Of a stretch of 64,000 nucleotides of DNA, positions 49,756-60,560 are shown in pieces. The DNA is taken from NCBI GenBank assembly GCA_008360975.2, contig CM039189.1:15342056-15406055 (forward strand). Direction: 5' to 3'. Source of the DNA: Lichenostomus cassidix. Taxonomy: Eukaryota > Chordata > Aves > Passeriformes > Meliphagidae. A model generated the notes under the pieces. The model had not been told where the DNA came from, searched no databases, and worked only from the letters and a program-made list of their open reading frames with translations. Each line of letters starts with the position of its first letter. Within the stretch, counting starts at the first letter, position 1. The translations under genes and the position numbers were made by a program.

Positions 49756-50876
49756 CTATCTATTACTTATAGTAAAGGTACTTGCAAATAATATTATAAG
49801 ATCTTAAATTCCATTAAGTGGTTATTCTCCTCTAAATTTGACCTAAACTACAACCTTTTATTGTTAAGGTTTTGAAAGCAAGTGGCATGTTTGGATGATC
49901 CACATCTCCTGGGACATCAACCAGGACTGGGACTCCCTGTGGGACCCAAGAGATGAGGCCCTCCAGTGCTGGGCTCTTTGGAGGTTCTTTCAGCACACAA
50001 CCTTGATAGGTACTTTCATCTAACACCTGAAGTTTTGGTTCTGCTATCAGCCCCATCTTTGGATCATATTTATAGCGTCACATCTGAGATTGAGTAGTAT
50101 CAAGTCATCAGCAGCCTAGAACTTGCAACAGGATTTGAAGAAAAACCCATAAAAATAGGGCAACATTAAAACACAAAGGAGCTATCAATTACGTGTGCTA
50201 CTGCTCCTTTGGACACTTGCTTTGTGCTGCTCAAATATACACATAAGGACTAGGTATATATTGACATGCCTCGCCCAAATAAGTGTCAAGAGGTAAAGCA
50301 TTATTATCTCTCAGCCATAAAACCACACACTCCACTCATTTTCCCTCCTAAAGGTCAGGCATTCGCAGCCTGCATGTACTGTCCCTAAAATGAATGCCAC
50401 ACTGTCATCAGCATTCAGCACCACAGCTGCAGAATAAAGGGAGCCCAGCCAGCCACATGAGAAAGAGGAGATAAAAAGAAAGCAGAAAGCAAAAATAAAA
50501 TGCCTTAAGTCTGTGCAGCAGACTTTTGCCCTTCCTCACTAATCAATTGTCCTCCTGGTGTTCGTTCTCTCCTCCAAGTGACTGGCATGTGGGATGGGCT
50601 GTGCAGAGACCAGCAATCACACCAATACACAGCACAGCCCTGGCCCATGCAGGCGAGAGCAGCAGTGAGACACCCTGCAGCTCCTCCACACACAGGGCAA
50701 ACAAGTGCTGCTCCCACAGCACAGAGGAATCATCCTCCTAAGCTCTGGGAAACCTTGAGACCCTTGTCTCCTTTGACTTAATGTAGGTTTTGTTTTCCAG
50801 CGAAATGTTTCTCTGCAGAAGCTGTCCTTACCAAGAGCAGTAGGAGCCATGGATGTGCTCCACATGCCTCTCTGGT
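49756..50876. other. Non-coding stretch between the two hairpin-element copies
   Basis: No retroviral gene remnant, primer-binding site or polypurine tract was recognised, so the two copies are not evidently the ends of one provirus. 50500-50870 is GC-richer with overlapping frames of up to 82 codons. Confidence 0.5.
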
Positions 50877-50938
50877 GGCATCTCTCCCTGCTGCATTAGG
50901 CTCTGTTGATAAACCCACGTTACTGATGGGGTTTATTC
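50877..50938 (+). repeat. Unidentified repeated hairpin element, copy 2
   Basis: Partner of the copy at 49579-49642, about 1.3 kb away in direct orientation. Here the potential stem is longer: ATAAACCC pairs exactly with GGGTTTAT across a loop of about 12 bases. The AATAAA of copy 1 is GATAAA here. The flanks of the two copies do not align. Confidence 0.6.
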
Positions 50939-53259
50939 CGTGGACTTTGGACAGGGTTGTCACCCACTATGCTCACCAGTACAGCAACAAGTCACAGGAT
51001 ATTCCTACATCTTAAGGTCAAATATTCTATCCCATAAACTGTCCTTAATGCAAATTTTTAAGTGGAATTACCACCTCACTTGAAACTCTGAACAGGAATT
51101 TTTCAATTGTACCTTGGAATTATTTATTTGTTTTGATTTTTTTCCTTCTAATCTGATAGGAATATTCATCCTTCAAATTAAAAATAAATTTAGAAAGGTA
51201 TGTAATTGGAATCAGCCAACAGCTGGGAATGCATCCTATTTTGATGTATCAAGAAGTCCAAGAGGAAATAAGGAATCCCAATCTTTCCCTCAAAGCTCTG
51301 ATAGAGGACAGTAGAAGTGAGGATAGAAGGAAGAGACTGTGTGCTGAGAACTCCAGCGTCACAGCTGTTTGCACTGAAAGGAACAAGCCCTACAACAGAA
51401 AATGCTGCCCAAAACTGTTTAGGTACAACATATATGCGTGTTCATGGAAGAGGCCACTGCCTAAGCAATGGTCAGAGTTTTGGGCACTTGTTTCTCTTTC
51501 TGGCCTGAGTTTTGCCCTGTGTTTTTGGTGGCAGGGCAATACAGGGCACATGGGCATATGTTTCTCTTTCCAGAGCAACAGAGAGGAGGAGTTGCACCGT
51601 GCTCAGGTACTGGAAGTGCCCAGAGCATGACCTGCAAGGCACCTGTGCTAGCTACACTATGGACTTGTCTTTTCAGGTTTGCTTTTAATAATTGTACAAC
51701 AGCTCATGTGTTTGAAGGAGGGAATAGATTTTGAGATTACTCCTGCCCCCTTTTTGCCCTGTGTATCCTTGGGAGCGTGGCAGAAAGGTAGCTCCTGACG
51801 CTCAGGGGAAAAAGGAAGTGTAATGGATTGGAAAAGCATATACTTTACTTTGAAAAGTTCATCCACATGTTTCTGGGTAGTTAAAAAGAAAAAAATAGAA
51901 ATCTATAAATGCTACATAACTTTTTAATGAATATGGCCTTTAGCTAGGCTGAACTTCCAAAAATGGGTTTGAACTACTACAATACTGTATCCTGATAGCT
52001 TCCCATGTAAGGAAGCCTGTGTTTGTGTGCTTCCAGGAAACCTCTGTGACAGCTGTATATGAACCTAACAGCAGGAGATATAGAACCAATAATTTCTAAA
52101 TGATGTGTGAGACTTTGGAGTGGATTTATCCCTCTCACTCCAGTTCTGAAAAGCTCCTCACCAAGGAATGAGTGGTTTACTGTCTTGTGGGGATGCTGAG
52201 CTGAGGGATGTACCTGTGCCTGTTTCAGCAGGAAGCCAATACAGAGGTTTGGAGAGCTGAGCAGTTTAAAGCTGAAGACAGTTCCTGTCCTTTGGGTTAG
52301 CATGTTCCTGCCACAGCAAATCTATTCCACAGAGGTGCCAAAGGTGGGTGTTGTGTGCAGGATCCCAGCACAATGCCCAGTCCACATGCTGAACACTGGA
52401 TACTCTTTCTGAATATTCAGGCAGAAAAGAGGAAATTAATTAAAATCTGATATTCAACATGTATGCAGGCATAACAGATAGCGTGGAATTAACTCTTTGG
52501 CTGTTGTTCTTGCTATTTTACTTTAAAATGTGAGGCTTTGTAATATTTCTTCATGTGCACGTCAACTTTTGTGTGTCTCATTGCAAGACTACGTTTTTCT
52601 GTAGAGGTATAATCAAAGGATACATGTATGAGGGGCCTAATAATTTTCAGAGATTTTTGTTTCAAGCCATTAAAGCTGAAATACATTACTCCTTTTCCAA
52701 AGCTTTCAGAAAATAAGCAGATGAAAGCTCTGGGCTTTCTGTTGTTCTTGTTCTTCCACTTGTACAAATAACACATAATAACACCTGCATTCAAAAACTG
52801 GGGGTTTTGCCCTTCATATCCCAAAACAGTATAAATTGATGTGGTTCAGATCAGCTATTAAAAATTCCTCTCTACCTTCGCCTCAATTTATAGCAAAGCA
52901 ATATGTCTCTGGTAGATTGGTATTATGAATACCTGGTATTACTGCATAACCTATCATATGAAATTAGATTCTCTATCAAAAACAAAAGTTTTAGCAGGAT
53001 GAAATTATGATTCTGTGAGCAGGTCTCCTGCTCTGGCATCAACATTGATGCAAAATTGATGAAACTTCCAAGTGAAATTGCATTGTTTGATCTTCACAGT
53101 CCTGGAATAACATAGCCTAAAGCTACAGTTTCTGTAAACTTACTTTGCACAAACGACTTAGCCAGTACTGATGTATTGACATAGTGTGCCCATGAATGAC
53201 ATTAGGGCTACTTAGAAAAGAGACAAAATAACAGCAAAAGAATGCAGCAATTGGTTCTG
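50939..53259. other. Non-coding stretch, one small direct repeat
   Basis: A 23-bp word built on TGTTTCTCTTTC occurs at 51481-51503 and 51551-51573 (19 of 23 identical, offset exactly 70). A 133-codon frame (51229-51630) spans it but is crossed by three other frames and resembles nothing known. The rest is featureless. Confidence 0.5.
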
Positions 53260-53352
53260 AAATTACCTTTTTCCAGTGAACCTCTCTGAAAAATTACCTT
53301 TTTCTGCTGAGTCTCACTCAAAAATTACCTTTTCCAACTGAAGCTCTCTCAA
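53260..53352. repeat. Minisatellite, exactly three 31-bp units
   Basis: Units at 53260-53290, 53291-53321 and 53322-53352, each starting AAATTACCTTTT and ending in a CTC-rich segment followed by AA (CTCTCTGAA, CTCACTCAA, CTCTCTCAA). All three keep the same length with no indel needed to register them, but the middle of the unit has diverged, so the array is not recent. 31 is not a multiple of three, so it is not a coding repeat. Confidence 0.9.
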
Positions 53353-55009
53353 AGTGCCTTGATGTTAAGCAATATAGTTTTTAGTTGAAAATGTCACAAG
53401 GCCATGAAAAGAAATTGATAGAAAATTTCAGGGTTCCTTGTTGATATTTGAAGCAGCCTGTGGATTTTTGTTCTTTAACACAGATCTTCTCTGCTGTGCT
53501 ACCACTTTGATTTCTGTATTGCCCAAACCAGCATGTTTCTAGGCTTAATGGCTTCACCGAGAGGAATGTGAAGGTGATTTTGTTATTTCTGTGGAGGTGA
53601 TGTGACCAGGAGGAAATTGGTAAACAGATGTCCTCTGAGCCCTTCCTAATCGCATACAAGGCGTTGGTTTGTTTTTAATCGTGAATTAGAATAAATACTC
53701 TCTCTCAATGTATTGCTTTTTAATGCATATATAAATGCAATAGTACTCTGATTATCTGAACTACTTAGATGAAGGTGTTCAGATATTTGTCTACATATGT
53801 GGCTGACAGGAAATAGTGATCCAGAGCTAGTGGAAATCAATGGAAGGACTCCCACAGCATCAGCAGGCTTTAGTTCTGACCTGTAACTGGAAGTTAAGAA
53901 ACCAGGTGACTGTCAGCAGGAATTTAGAGTGGAGGATTGCACAGGCAGGGATCAGGTTTTTCTGTACTTGATAAGACTGAAGCCTCAGGCTGTTCATGCA
54001 GGTGGATCTAACACCTGTACACAGCCTCAGTGAACTGTGGCAGGCAAAAGAGGCAGTGTAATAGCAAAACTGGGAGCCAGGAGACACCAAGATTAAAGGT
54101 ATGGGCACCTGAATAAGATACCAAGAGACAGCTAGGGGATAATTTTACAGTGCAGTGGCAGTAATTGCATGTGTACAAATTCTTACTGTGGTACATGCAA
54201 GGTGAACTTTCTCTGAAGACTAAGGTACTTTGCATTTACTGAGGGCTTGAGCAGGGGTGCAGGAAATTCCTGCAGAGGAGCTGGATCCCTGCTAGCTCCC
54301 ACCCTTGTAACGAGTTCACCTGCTCACGACATGGGGGAGAAGTCATATCACTTGCAACACTTGGTCTAAAATAGCAGTTAAGATTCCCTCAGTAGTCGAT
54401 GGACACAAAGAGACCCATCCAAGTTCCTCCCATCCGTCCTGGTGGAATTTTCATCCATTCTGATCACAGGTCTTTAGGAAGTCGTGGGCATTCCAGCTGC
54501 CTGCATGCAGTCAACCTCCCATGCTCCATCACAGGCACAGGTGGCGCATTCCTCTGTGCAGTACTCAGCTTTTGATTAACCTGCAATCTACCTGGGAGAT
54601 GCAGCACTGAACCTGCTGTGCACTGCTGTCCATGGCTGTCCATGTCCTCTTCCCAACAGCCTGTGTCCAGCTCCTGAAGGAACTGCCTTGAGGCAGCTGT
54701 CTCTTCCTGTTGATAGTGGAGGGACATCAAAGACAGCCATGAGTGGATGAGGCAGTTCCATCACGAAGATGTAGGAATGAGAGCTAGCTGCATGGATGCT
54801 CTGGGCTGATTTGAATGAGCTGTTGATACGAAATTAACTCTACCTCTGAAACAGAGTAGGTACAACAGGTACAACAGCTTACAGAGACAGTGAGCAATGA
54901 CCTTCCCAATAAAAAGGGAGAAATGCAGTCTTGGACTGTATAACTCCCCAAAGAACAATGTTTCCAGATGGATTTCATGGGGGGAAAGTTGTAGACAAGT
55001 TGTGATTTT
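53353..55009. other. Non-coding stretch, nothing recognised
   Basis: Frames of up to 92 codons on the minus strand overlap one another without a match. A tiny duplication of GCTGTCCATG occurs near 54623-54643. Confidence 0.5.
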
Positions 55010-55660
55010 AAACATCAATTGTTTGAAACAGACAAATGATAAATAGATAAATTAATTAAGCATAGATGTATTAGAGATAATATTAAGAAGATTAATTACA
55101 AATCCCTTTTGGTTGTGTGTTATGCTACAAAGGAAACAGAACAATGCATTTAAGAGAGGATACTTGAGCATCAGCTGTTATTGGTCGATGAACACTGCAA
55201 GATCAGCTTTGAAGTTTATATTTAATTAATATATTGAGCAGATTTAGCCAGATAAAAGCCTACAGGAGGAACAAAATACTCCTCATAGAAATGTGCATCT
55301 TGTGTAAGTTTTCAAGCTGCTGTAGAATACGTTTATTACAAGTTATGGCATTTCAAACTGACGCTCCTAAATTCAGGGAAAACATAGGATTAACCAGAAC
55401 CCTAAAAATGTGAAAAATTCACTGCTTCCCTTAGAAAAATCTATCCAATACCTTCATTAATGTAATGTATATTGACTTAAATCATCAGTCAATGCTTTCT
55501 GCCTGTGGCTCTGACATTGTTACCAGGATTGTAACAACAGCTGGCTGGAAATAGACAGTTATGCACTGTGAAAGCATTTGAGGTTTCAGAATTTGTTATC
55601 AATATCTGTAACTAATCTGCAGAGGAATGAACCCTTCTGTGTTATTGAATTAACTAAAGT
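55010..55660. promoter_or_regulatory. Candidate regulatory element rich in TAAT, GATA-like and SOX-like words
   Basis: AAATTAATTAAGC (about 55050), AGATTAATTAC (about 55089), TTAATTAATATATTG (about 55223), AGATAA-type words (about 55042 and 55075), ACAAAGG and AACAATG (about 55127 and 55141), and the paired ATTGTTACC / ATTGTAAC near 55517-55535. The cluster is AT-rich, so part of the motif density is expected by composition. Confidence 0.3.
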
Positions 55661-55696
55661 TTAACAAAACTGATGGAGTCATCTTAACACATTTTG

Positions 55697-55713
55697 GGAT
55701 GGATGGATGGATG
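55697..55713. repeat. Short GGAT microsatellite
   Basis: Four tandem GGAT units. Nothing else attached. Confidence 0.85.
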
Positions 55714-56948
55714 TGCCTTGCTAGAAGTGGAGCAGTGCTGTGGTCCAGCATGTGCCTGAATAGCAGTGTCTTGGCTCTGAGTGCCACCTGGGTGGCTGCA
55801 GGAAGGTCACAGAGATCTGACACACAAAGTGGTTTTGCATATTTTTGAAACTGGTTGCTGCCTTTGCCAGTCCTCCCTTAGCACGTGGAAGGTTTAGGGG
55901 GCTTTTCTAGCAGGGGTGGAAAGAAGGATGTGAATGCAAGTATTTATACTCACAGCATAACAGTAATTTACAGGATGCCTACACGCTAAGAACATTTGAC
56001 AAAGGGCAAATCCTTTTGGTAGTGGATGCTAATTTTTATAAAAACCCTATTTTCTTGTGCCAAATCTTTCTGGGTGCAAACAGTTTTCCAGGACTGATGT
56101 GGGGAAAGGGGATGCACCCTTCCACCTGTGGCTTGGGCAAGGAGTGCTATGAAGCCTTCAACCCACAGACAGCAGTGAAGGGCCTCGAGGGTGATGCCAG
56201 CATACGAGGTGAAGGTACTTGTGCAGAAGAGAGTGCTCTGCAGAGCAGGATGCAGTGACAGCCAGGAAGATGACAGAGGAAGGTTCACAAGCAAATCCTG
56301 CAGATGACAGCCTTTGCACAATATTAGTGCATTTTATGTAGTCCTGGAAGCCACACGGTGTCTTTTCCAAGCCCATCCTCTTCTTCCTGTCAATAACACC
56401 TCTCCGTAGTTTCCTCTTGAGGTTGTGGTATAATACCACATGGAGTGTAACTCTTTAACAGACCAAAAGGGCAATTTATATGAAAAATCTCTTAAAAAGT
56501 AAAATAATATAGCTACACCCCTTACCAGGCATGACAGCAAATGTCCTACATTTCTCCTGAAGGAAAGAGTACTCTGAATCTTTTCATTTAAAAGACATTA
56601 ATTGTGCCTCTTCCCAAATCAGCATCCATTTCAGAGGAGTCAGCTCTGAGATCCCACAGCCCAGCCAGGTCTGCCTCTGGGTCTGCCTCTGCTGAGCTCA
56701 GCTCTTGGGGCTGCATGTGGCCGACGTGCCTCAATGACTCCCAGAGGAAAACCGTTCTGTTGGAGGAATTGTCTGTTTGTTAATCAGGACACACAGGCCA
56801 GCTCTTTTAGCAATAATTAGCATGGTGCACTCGGGTATCCTGGCATAGAGAGATCAGGTTTTAACACTCAGCTACATTTCATGCTGAAACAAATCTATTA
56901 CAACCTTTGGAATTTTAATCGTTGCTACCTCATTAACGTGCTAATGGA
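55714..56948. other. Non-coding stretch upstream of the SINE
   Basis: A 111-codon minus-strand frame (55986-56321) opposes an 80-codon plus-strand frame; neither is recognisable. 56770-56945 contains TTAATCAGG and ATAATTAGCATGG, a possible weak regulatory cluster next to which the SINE landed. Confidence 0.5.
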
Positions 56949-57089
56949 CACAGAATCACAGAGTGATCTGAGTTGGAAGGAACCCAGAAGGACCATCAAG
57001 TCCAACCCTTGTGAATGGCCCATACGGGAATCGAACCCCTGACCTTGGCGTTATCAGCACAATGCTCCAACCAATAGGGCTCTCCTGCC
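56949..57089 (-). mobile_element. tRNA-Ile-derived SINE with CR1 tail (TguSINE1-like)
   Basis: On the minus strand the 5' 74 bases (57016-57089) align end to end without gaps to a eukaryotic tRNA-Ile, about 81% identical by my count, from the GGC start to the terminal GGGCCA. The anticodon loop reads CTGATAA (GAT, where the usual tRNA-Ile is AAT). The internal polymerase III B box GGTTCGATTCC is perfect (57027-57037); the A box is worn. The remaining 67 bases (56949-57015) are a CR1 3' end: GGGTTGGACTTGATGGTCCT, CTTCCAACTCAGA and a terminal TGTGATTCTGTG. A tRNA head plus a LINE tail is the classic SINE plan, mobilised by CR1 machinery. This pairing is known from passerines. There is no clear target-site duplication, which is normal for CR1-mobilised copies. 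It is not a functional tRNA gene. Confidence 0.93.
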
Positions 57090-57788
57090 TGTAATTACAC
57101 AAAAATCAAGGGGAGAAGTGCAATTCTGTAGATTTCAGAAATCCATTTCTAAGAAGTAGGAGCTCTTTTTGGGGAGTAAATTTTGAGGAAAGCTGAATGC
57201 CAATGGATAAGTTTGCTGTTATTTTAAAAAGATAGGCTGGGATTGAACACCTTGCACATCTAAACCTCAGAGTGACTAGGAGCTGGAGATACACAAGAAA
57301 TGTAGGTTAGAGCAGTGGAGGAGCCCCTTTCAGAACAGATTAGGTAAATACACTCCTATTTGAAATTTCTGGAGGACTACATGGACAGGAAAGCTATCAT
57401 ATCTCCTGTACCATTATAGTTTTATGTTCCTTAAAAATAAATACGTGAAGCACAGGCTATAAAAGCAGGACTGAAGTCATTAATAGGCCAGATAGGATAC
57501 TATCAAAGTGTCTGTGACTCCCCACATATATTAGTGGTGGAACTTGCTTTCCATAAAGAGCCCAGTAAAATAACTGCTCTCCAAACAAATCTTCCTAAAG
57601 AAGATGCTCAGGTTAAAGTCCAAATCCCCTAATGACCCCTTTTTTTAACACCACATACATTTTTAGGGATTTTCCACCTTACAACATATGGCATGCCTTC
57701 ATCCCCAGTAATTTCGGAGGCTGTATCAGTGCCTGGGCAGGGGAGATGCTTATTTGCATGTTTGGTAGCTCACCTGTGGATCCAGCCC
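57090..57788. other. Non-coding stretch between SINE and CpG island
   Basis: Unique AT-rich sequence with no repeat recognised. The open frame 57632-58204 begins here and continues through the CpG island. Confidence 0.5.
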
Positions 57789-58101
57789 CGCTAAGGTGTG
57801 AGGAGCAGGAGAGCAATGCCGAGGAGTCCATCGCGGCAGAGGCTGAGGTTTGGTGCGCGGTGCCCGGAGCGCTCCCCGGGCCGGTGACAGTCCCGCGCGG
57901 GGTCCCGGTGCTGTTTGGGGACCCACCGCTAGATGTCCCATGGATTAACCGCAAGGAAGAAAGGAAGGGAGGAAGGAAGGAAGGATCGCCGCGCTGCCTC
58001 GCAGCCTGGCCGGGAGGGTTTGCGCGTTCAGCCAGGGCTGGCAGCGGCTGCAGCCAGCATCCCCGAGCTCCGCTGGCAGCGCGTTTTGCTGCACCCTTCG
58101 C
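57789..58101. promoter_or_regulatory. Isolated CpG island
   Basis: About 29 CpGs in 313 bp by hand count, including GTGCGCGG, CCCGCGCGGGG, GATCGCCGCGC and TTTGCGCGTTC, in a window that is otherwise strongly CpG-depleted. CpG islands mark unmethylated promoters or developmental regulatory DNA. No TATA box or coding exon is evident. The 190-codon frame through it (57632-58204) and the antisense frames look like products of GC-rich, stop-poor sequence. It may be the start of a long non-coding RNA, an orphan island or an unannotated first exon. Confidence 0.6.
57954..57985 (+). repeat. GGAA microsatellite inside the CpG island
   Basis: A run of GGAA-type units with one GGGA interruption (57954-57985). 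GGAA is the ETS-family core, and tandem GGAA can act as an ETS binding platform in some contexts. Here it may be simply a repeat. Confidence 0.85.
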
Positions 58102-59371
58102 TCTGCAAAAGCTCTCAGGAGCCTGCTCAGCCTCATTTCAAGCCCGTATTTTAAGGCACGGCCATACACACAGCACTCCTGCTGTCATACCAGGCTGGGG
58201 TTAAGGTTTCTGCCACCTCTCAGCACACAGAACTGCCTGCCCTGGGGTCAAGCTTGTCCTTTAGTATTTTTCTTTTGTTTTCCTAAGGATGTACATTTTA
58301 AACAGAAGCAGGTGTGTCACATTTGTCTTTTACAAGAGGAACATAAGGCTCTCCATGCTGGTTTCTAGGAGGCTGAAGACAAATTGAAGATAGTTCTTGT
58401 TTTCTGTTGCAGTCTGGAGATGTCCAGGGTTACAAAATGAGCAGCCCAAAAGCTCAGAAACATAAAGTTGGCATTACCTTTTCCAGATCCCTGCAGCACA
58501 TGAAGGGTCTGGAAATCCTCTTTCATAGTGATGTTCCCTAACATCGACAAACACATATATTTTTTTCAAATGATTAGACCACGGGAAGCAAAGGAAACTT
58601 TTAACAATATTTTTTAAAACCCATTTAAAATATGGAAATAAAGTCTAAAAGACTGCTTTTATTTCCAGGGCCCCTTAAGGAGAGTCGCAGAGAGACAGGT
58701 GTAGCTTTCTTGCCAGAAATATGGGACTGGAACTGGGGAAACAAGCAAGTTGATACTACACAAACACTTGTGGGTAAGAAAAAAAGGAATAGAAACAATA
58801 GTCACGGGGAGCAAGTTGTCATGGACTTGTTTTATGTGCTGGAAAACCTCTGAAAAATAACTGGCTGAAAAAATCAGACTTGGTAGAAAAAAATATGCAG
58901 CTGGTGTTTATGTCTTGCTCTTTAAGCAAAAAAAAAAAAAGTATGAGTTATTTTGTGATCATTTATATATTACAGGGAATATGAGACTCCCTTGATTAAA
59001 AACTAGCTGAAAGAATAAACCTGTTTAAAAATCCCAGCAGATTAGTTTATATAAGGACAGGGATTAAGGATATCTCCAATGTCATTCACTTTTTTTTTGT
59101 GTGTGCTGTGTTATGGCAACCTTGAATATTTGTGCCCTAGCCATAGGCAGTGACATCCAGTAGTGAGGGCAAAAATGAGCAACTACAAATTTTTTTCCCA
59201 CATCTAAATTTACCTGATAAGTAGCTCAAAACATGGTTCTCCTCTGTGACCACCCTCAGGCTGCTGAGCACTTGTAGGCAAAAAGTCAACCAGCCCTTCC
59301 CCTGATGAGCAGGGAACAAACAGCAACAGCAAAAGAATTAAAGGATTCCTTATTGGGATTTATTTTGGGGG

Positions 59372-59372
<1 letters not shown>
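58102..59372. other. Non-coding stretch, nothing recognised
   Basis: AT-rich after about 58200. An A13 run at 58928-58940 and a T run near 59090-59098. Open frames are 74 codons or shorter. Confidence 0.55.
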
Positions 59373-59402
<30 letters not shown>

Positions 59403-59403
59403 C
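59373..59403. repeat. (TAT)n trinucleotide microsatellite
   Basis: Ten uninterrupted TAT/ATT units, preceded by G6 and followed by degenerate TAT words to about 59430. Expected to be length-polymorphic. Confidence 0.93.
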
Positions 59404-59985
59404 TATCATTACTGTTATTCTTACTATTCTTTTTTTAGGGGAATTTTCTGGGTTTGTTGCTGTTAATTTGTTTTGCCACTGTCCCAAAGGGGACAAAAAA
59501 TGCGATTTAAAACCTGGGACCTTCAATAAACCTTTGGCAGCAGAGCCAAAACCCCTGCAAACAGAGCAGAACTCTGGGCTGCTGCAAAGGGTGGGAAGTG
59601 AAAAAAGGTCGAGTCACTCATGATAGGAGGGGTCTGTCCATGGCATTGGCTGTTGTGCTTATCTTACACTGTGTGAAAACCTTTATTTAACAAATTAATG
59701 TTCCCCTCTGTGGTGCACAGCAATGTGAAGCAAGGGACTCAGAGCTGGCCGGCCAGGGGTTACACTGCTACCCTGGAAGTCTGAAAGAGGGAAACTGGAA
59801 CAGACCAGGACAAACACTTCTGGAAACCAGACCATAGGGTGGACTTGGAAAGGAGTCCTGCTTTCTACTGCTCTGCTCACTTTTCTAGAGAGAGAAAATG
59901 TTGGATTTGAAAATGTCACTGAGGAAAAGAGAGAAGCAGGAGGAGGAAGCCCTCTGGGTTAGAGAGGTTCATGAGGCATAGCAGC
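59404..59985. other. Non-coding stretch, nothing recognised
   Basis: Contains TTCAATAAACCTTTGGCAGC near 59523, which has a poly(A)-signal look shared with some LTR ends but no second LTR feature. Confidence 0.5.
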
Positions 59986-59989
59986 CCCA

Positions 59990-60560
59990 CGAGGTTCACC
60001 GTAAATCTCTCCGTGAGTTATCATGTTGGTATGGATGCATTGATGGCTGATGTCCTTTGAGTTAAATAACAGAATAAACATGAATTTGTACTGTTAAACC
60101 CCCTCCTGCTGTGTTTAATGAATTTTTAGTTCAGGATGTACATAAATAATCAGGCAAATCAAATAACAGGAATTACATTTTACAATGAAAATTAATTAAA
60201 CATAAAGTATAGACTTAGTCTCTGTTATACAAAGAAATGTAAATAACCTCTGCCAAAAAGTGCAGGAGTACACTTACCGAGCTTTAACAGTCACACACAC
60301 TGACAGACAGGAGGCTTATACAAATATTGTCTTTTATTATAATGTGGGAAACATAAAGCTGTATCAGGAGTAATGATAATTTCGGAAAGCTATTGGAAAA
60401 TAACAGAAAGTCCTGCATTCAGCAATTACTTTTTTACATAAGCAATAATTTTATTTAAGTTCATTAGTTGAAATTAAAAATAGTTTATTAGAAAAAAGGC
60501 ATTAAAATGTGTGGTCTGGAGCAGAATATTCTTCTAACTGGAACATGAAGCAATACTGAA
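59990..60560. promoter_or_regulatory. Candidate conserved non-coding cluster
   Basis: ACCGTAAATCTCTCCGTGAG at 59999-60018 keeps two CpGs. Further words are GAAAATTAATTAAAC (about 60187), GAGTAATGATAATTTCGG (about 60368), CAATTAC (about 60423) and GCAATAATTTTATT (about 60443). The sequence is of high complexity with no frames over 60 codons and no repeat signature. Enhancer identity is inferred. Confidence 0.33.

Noticed and set aside
49579..50938. Reading the two hairpin-element copies as paired LTRs of one provirus
   Set aside because: No primer-binding site, polypurine tract or viral gene remnant lies between them, and homology is limited to about 62 bp.
53260..53352. CRISPR-like array
   Set aside because: Vertebrate nuclear DNA; units are contiguous 31-mers without spacers.
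57016..57089. Functional tRNA-Ile gene
   Set aside because: Degenerate A box and stems, and direct fusion to a CR1 tail: this is the head of a SINE.
57632..58204. 190-codon open frame across the CpG island
   Set aside because: GC-rich, stop-poor sequence with frames open on both strands, a low-complexity GGAA part and no recognisable domain.
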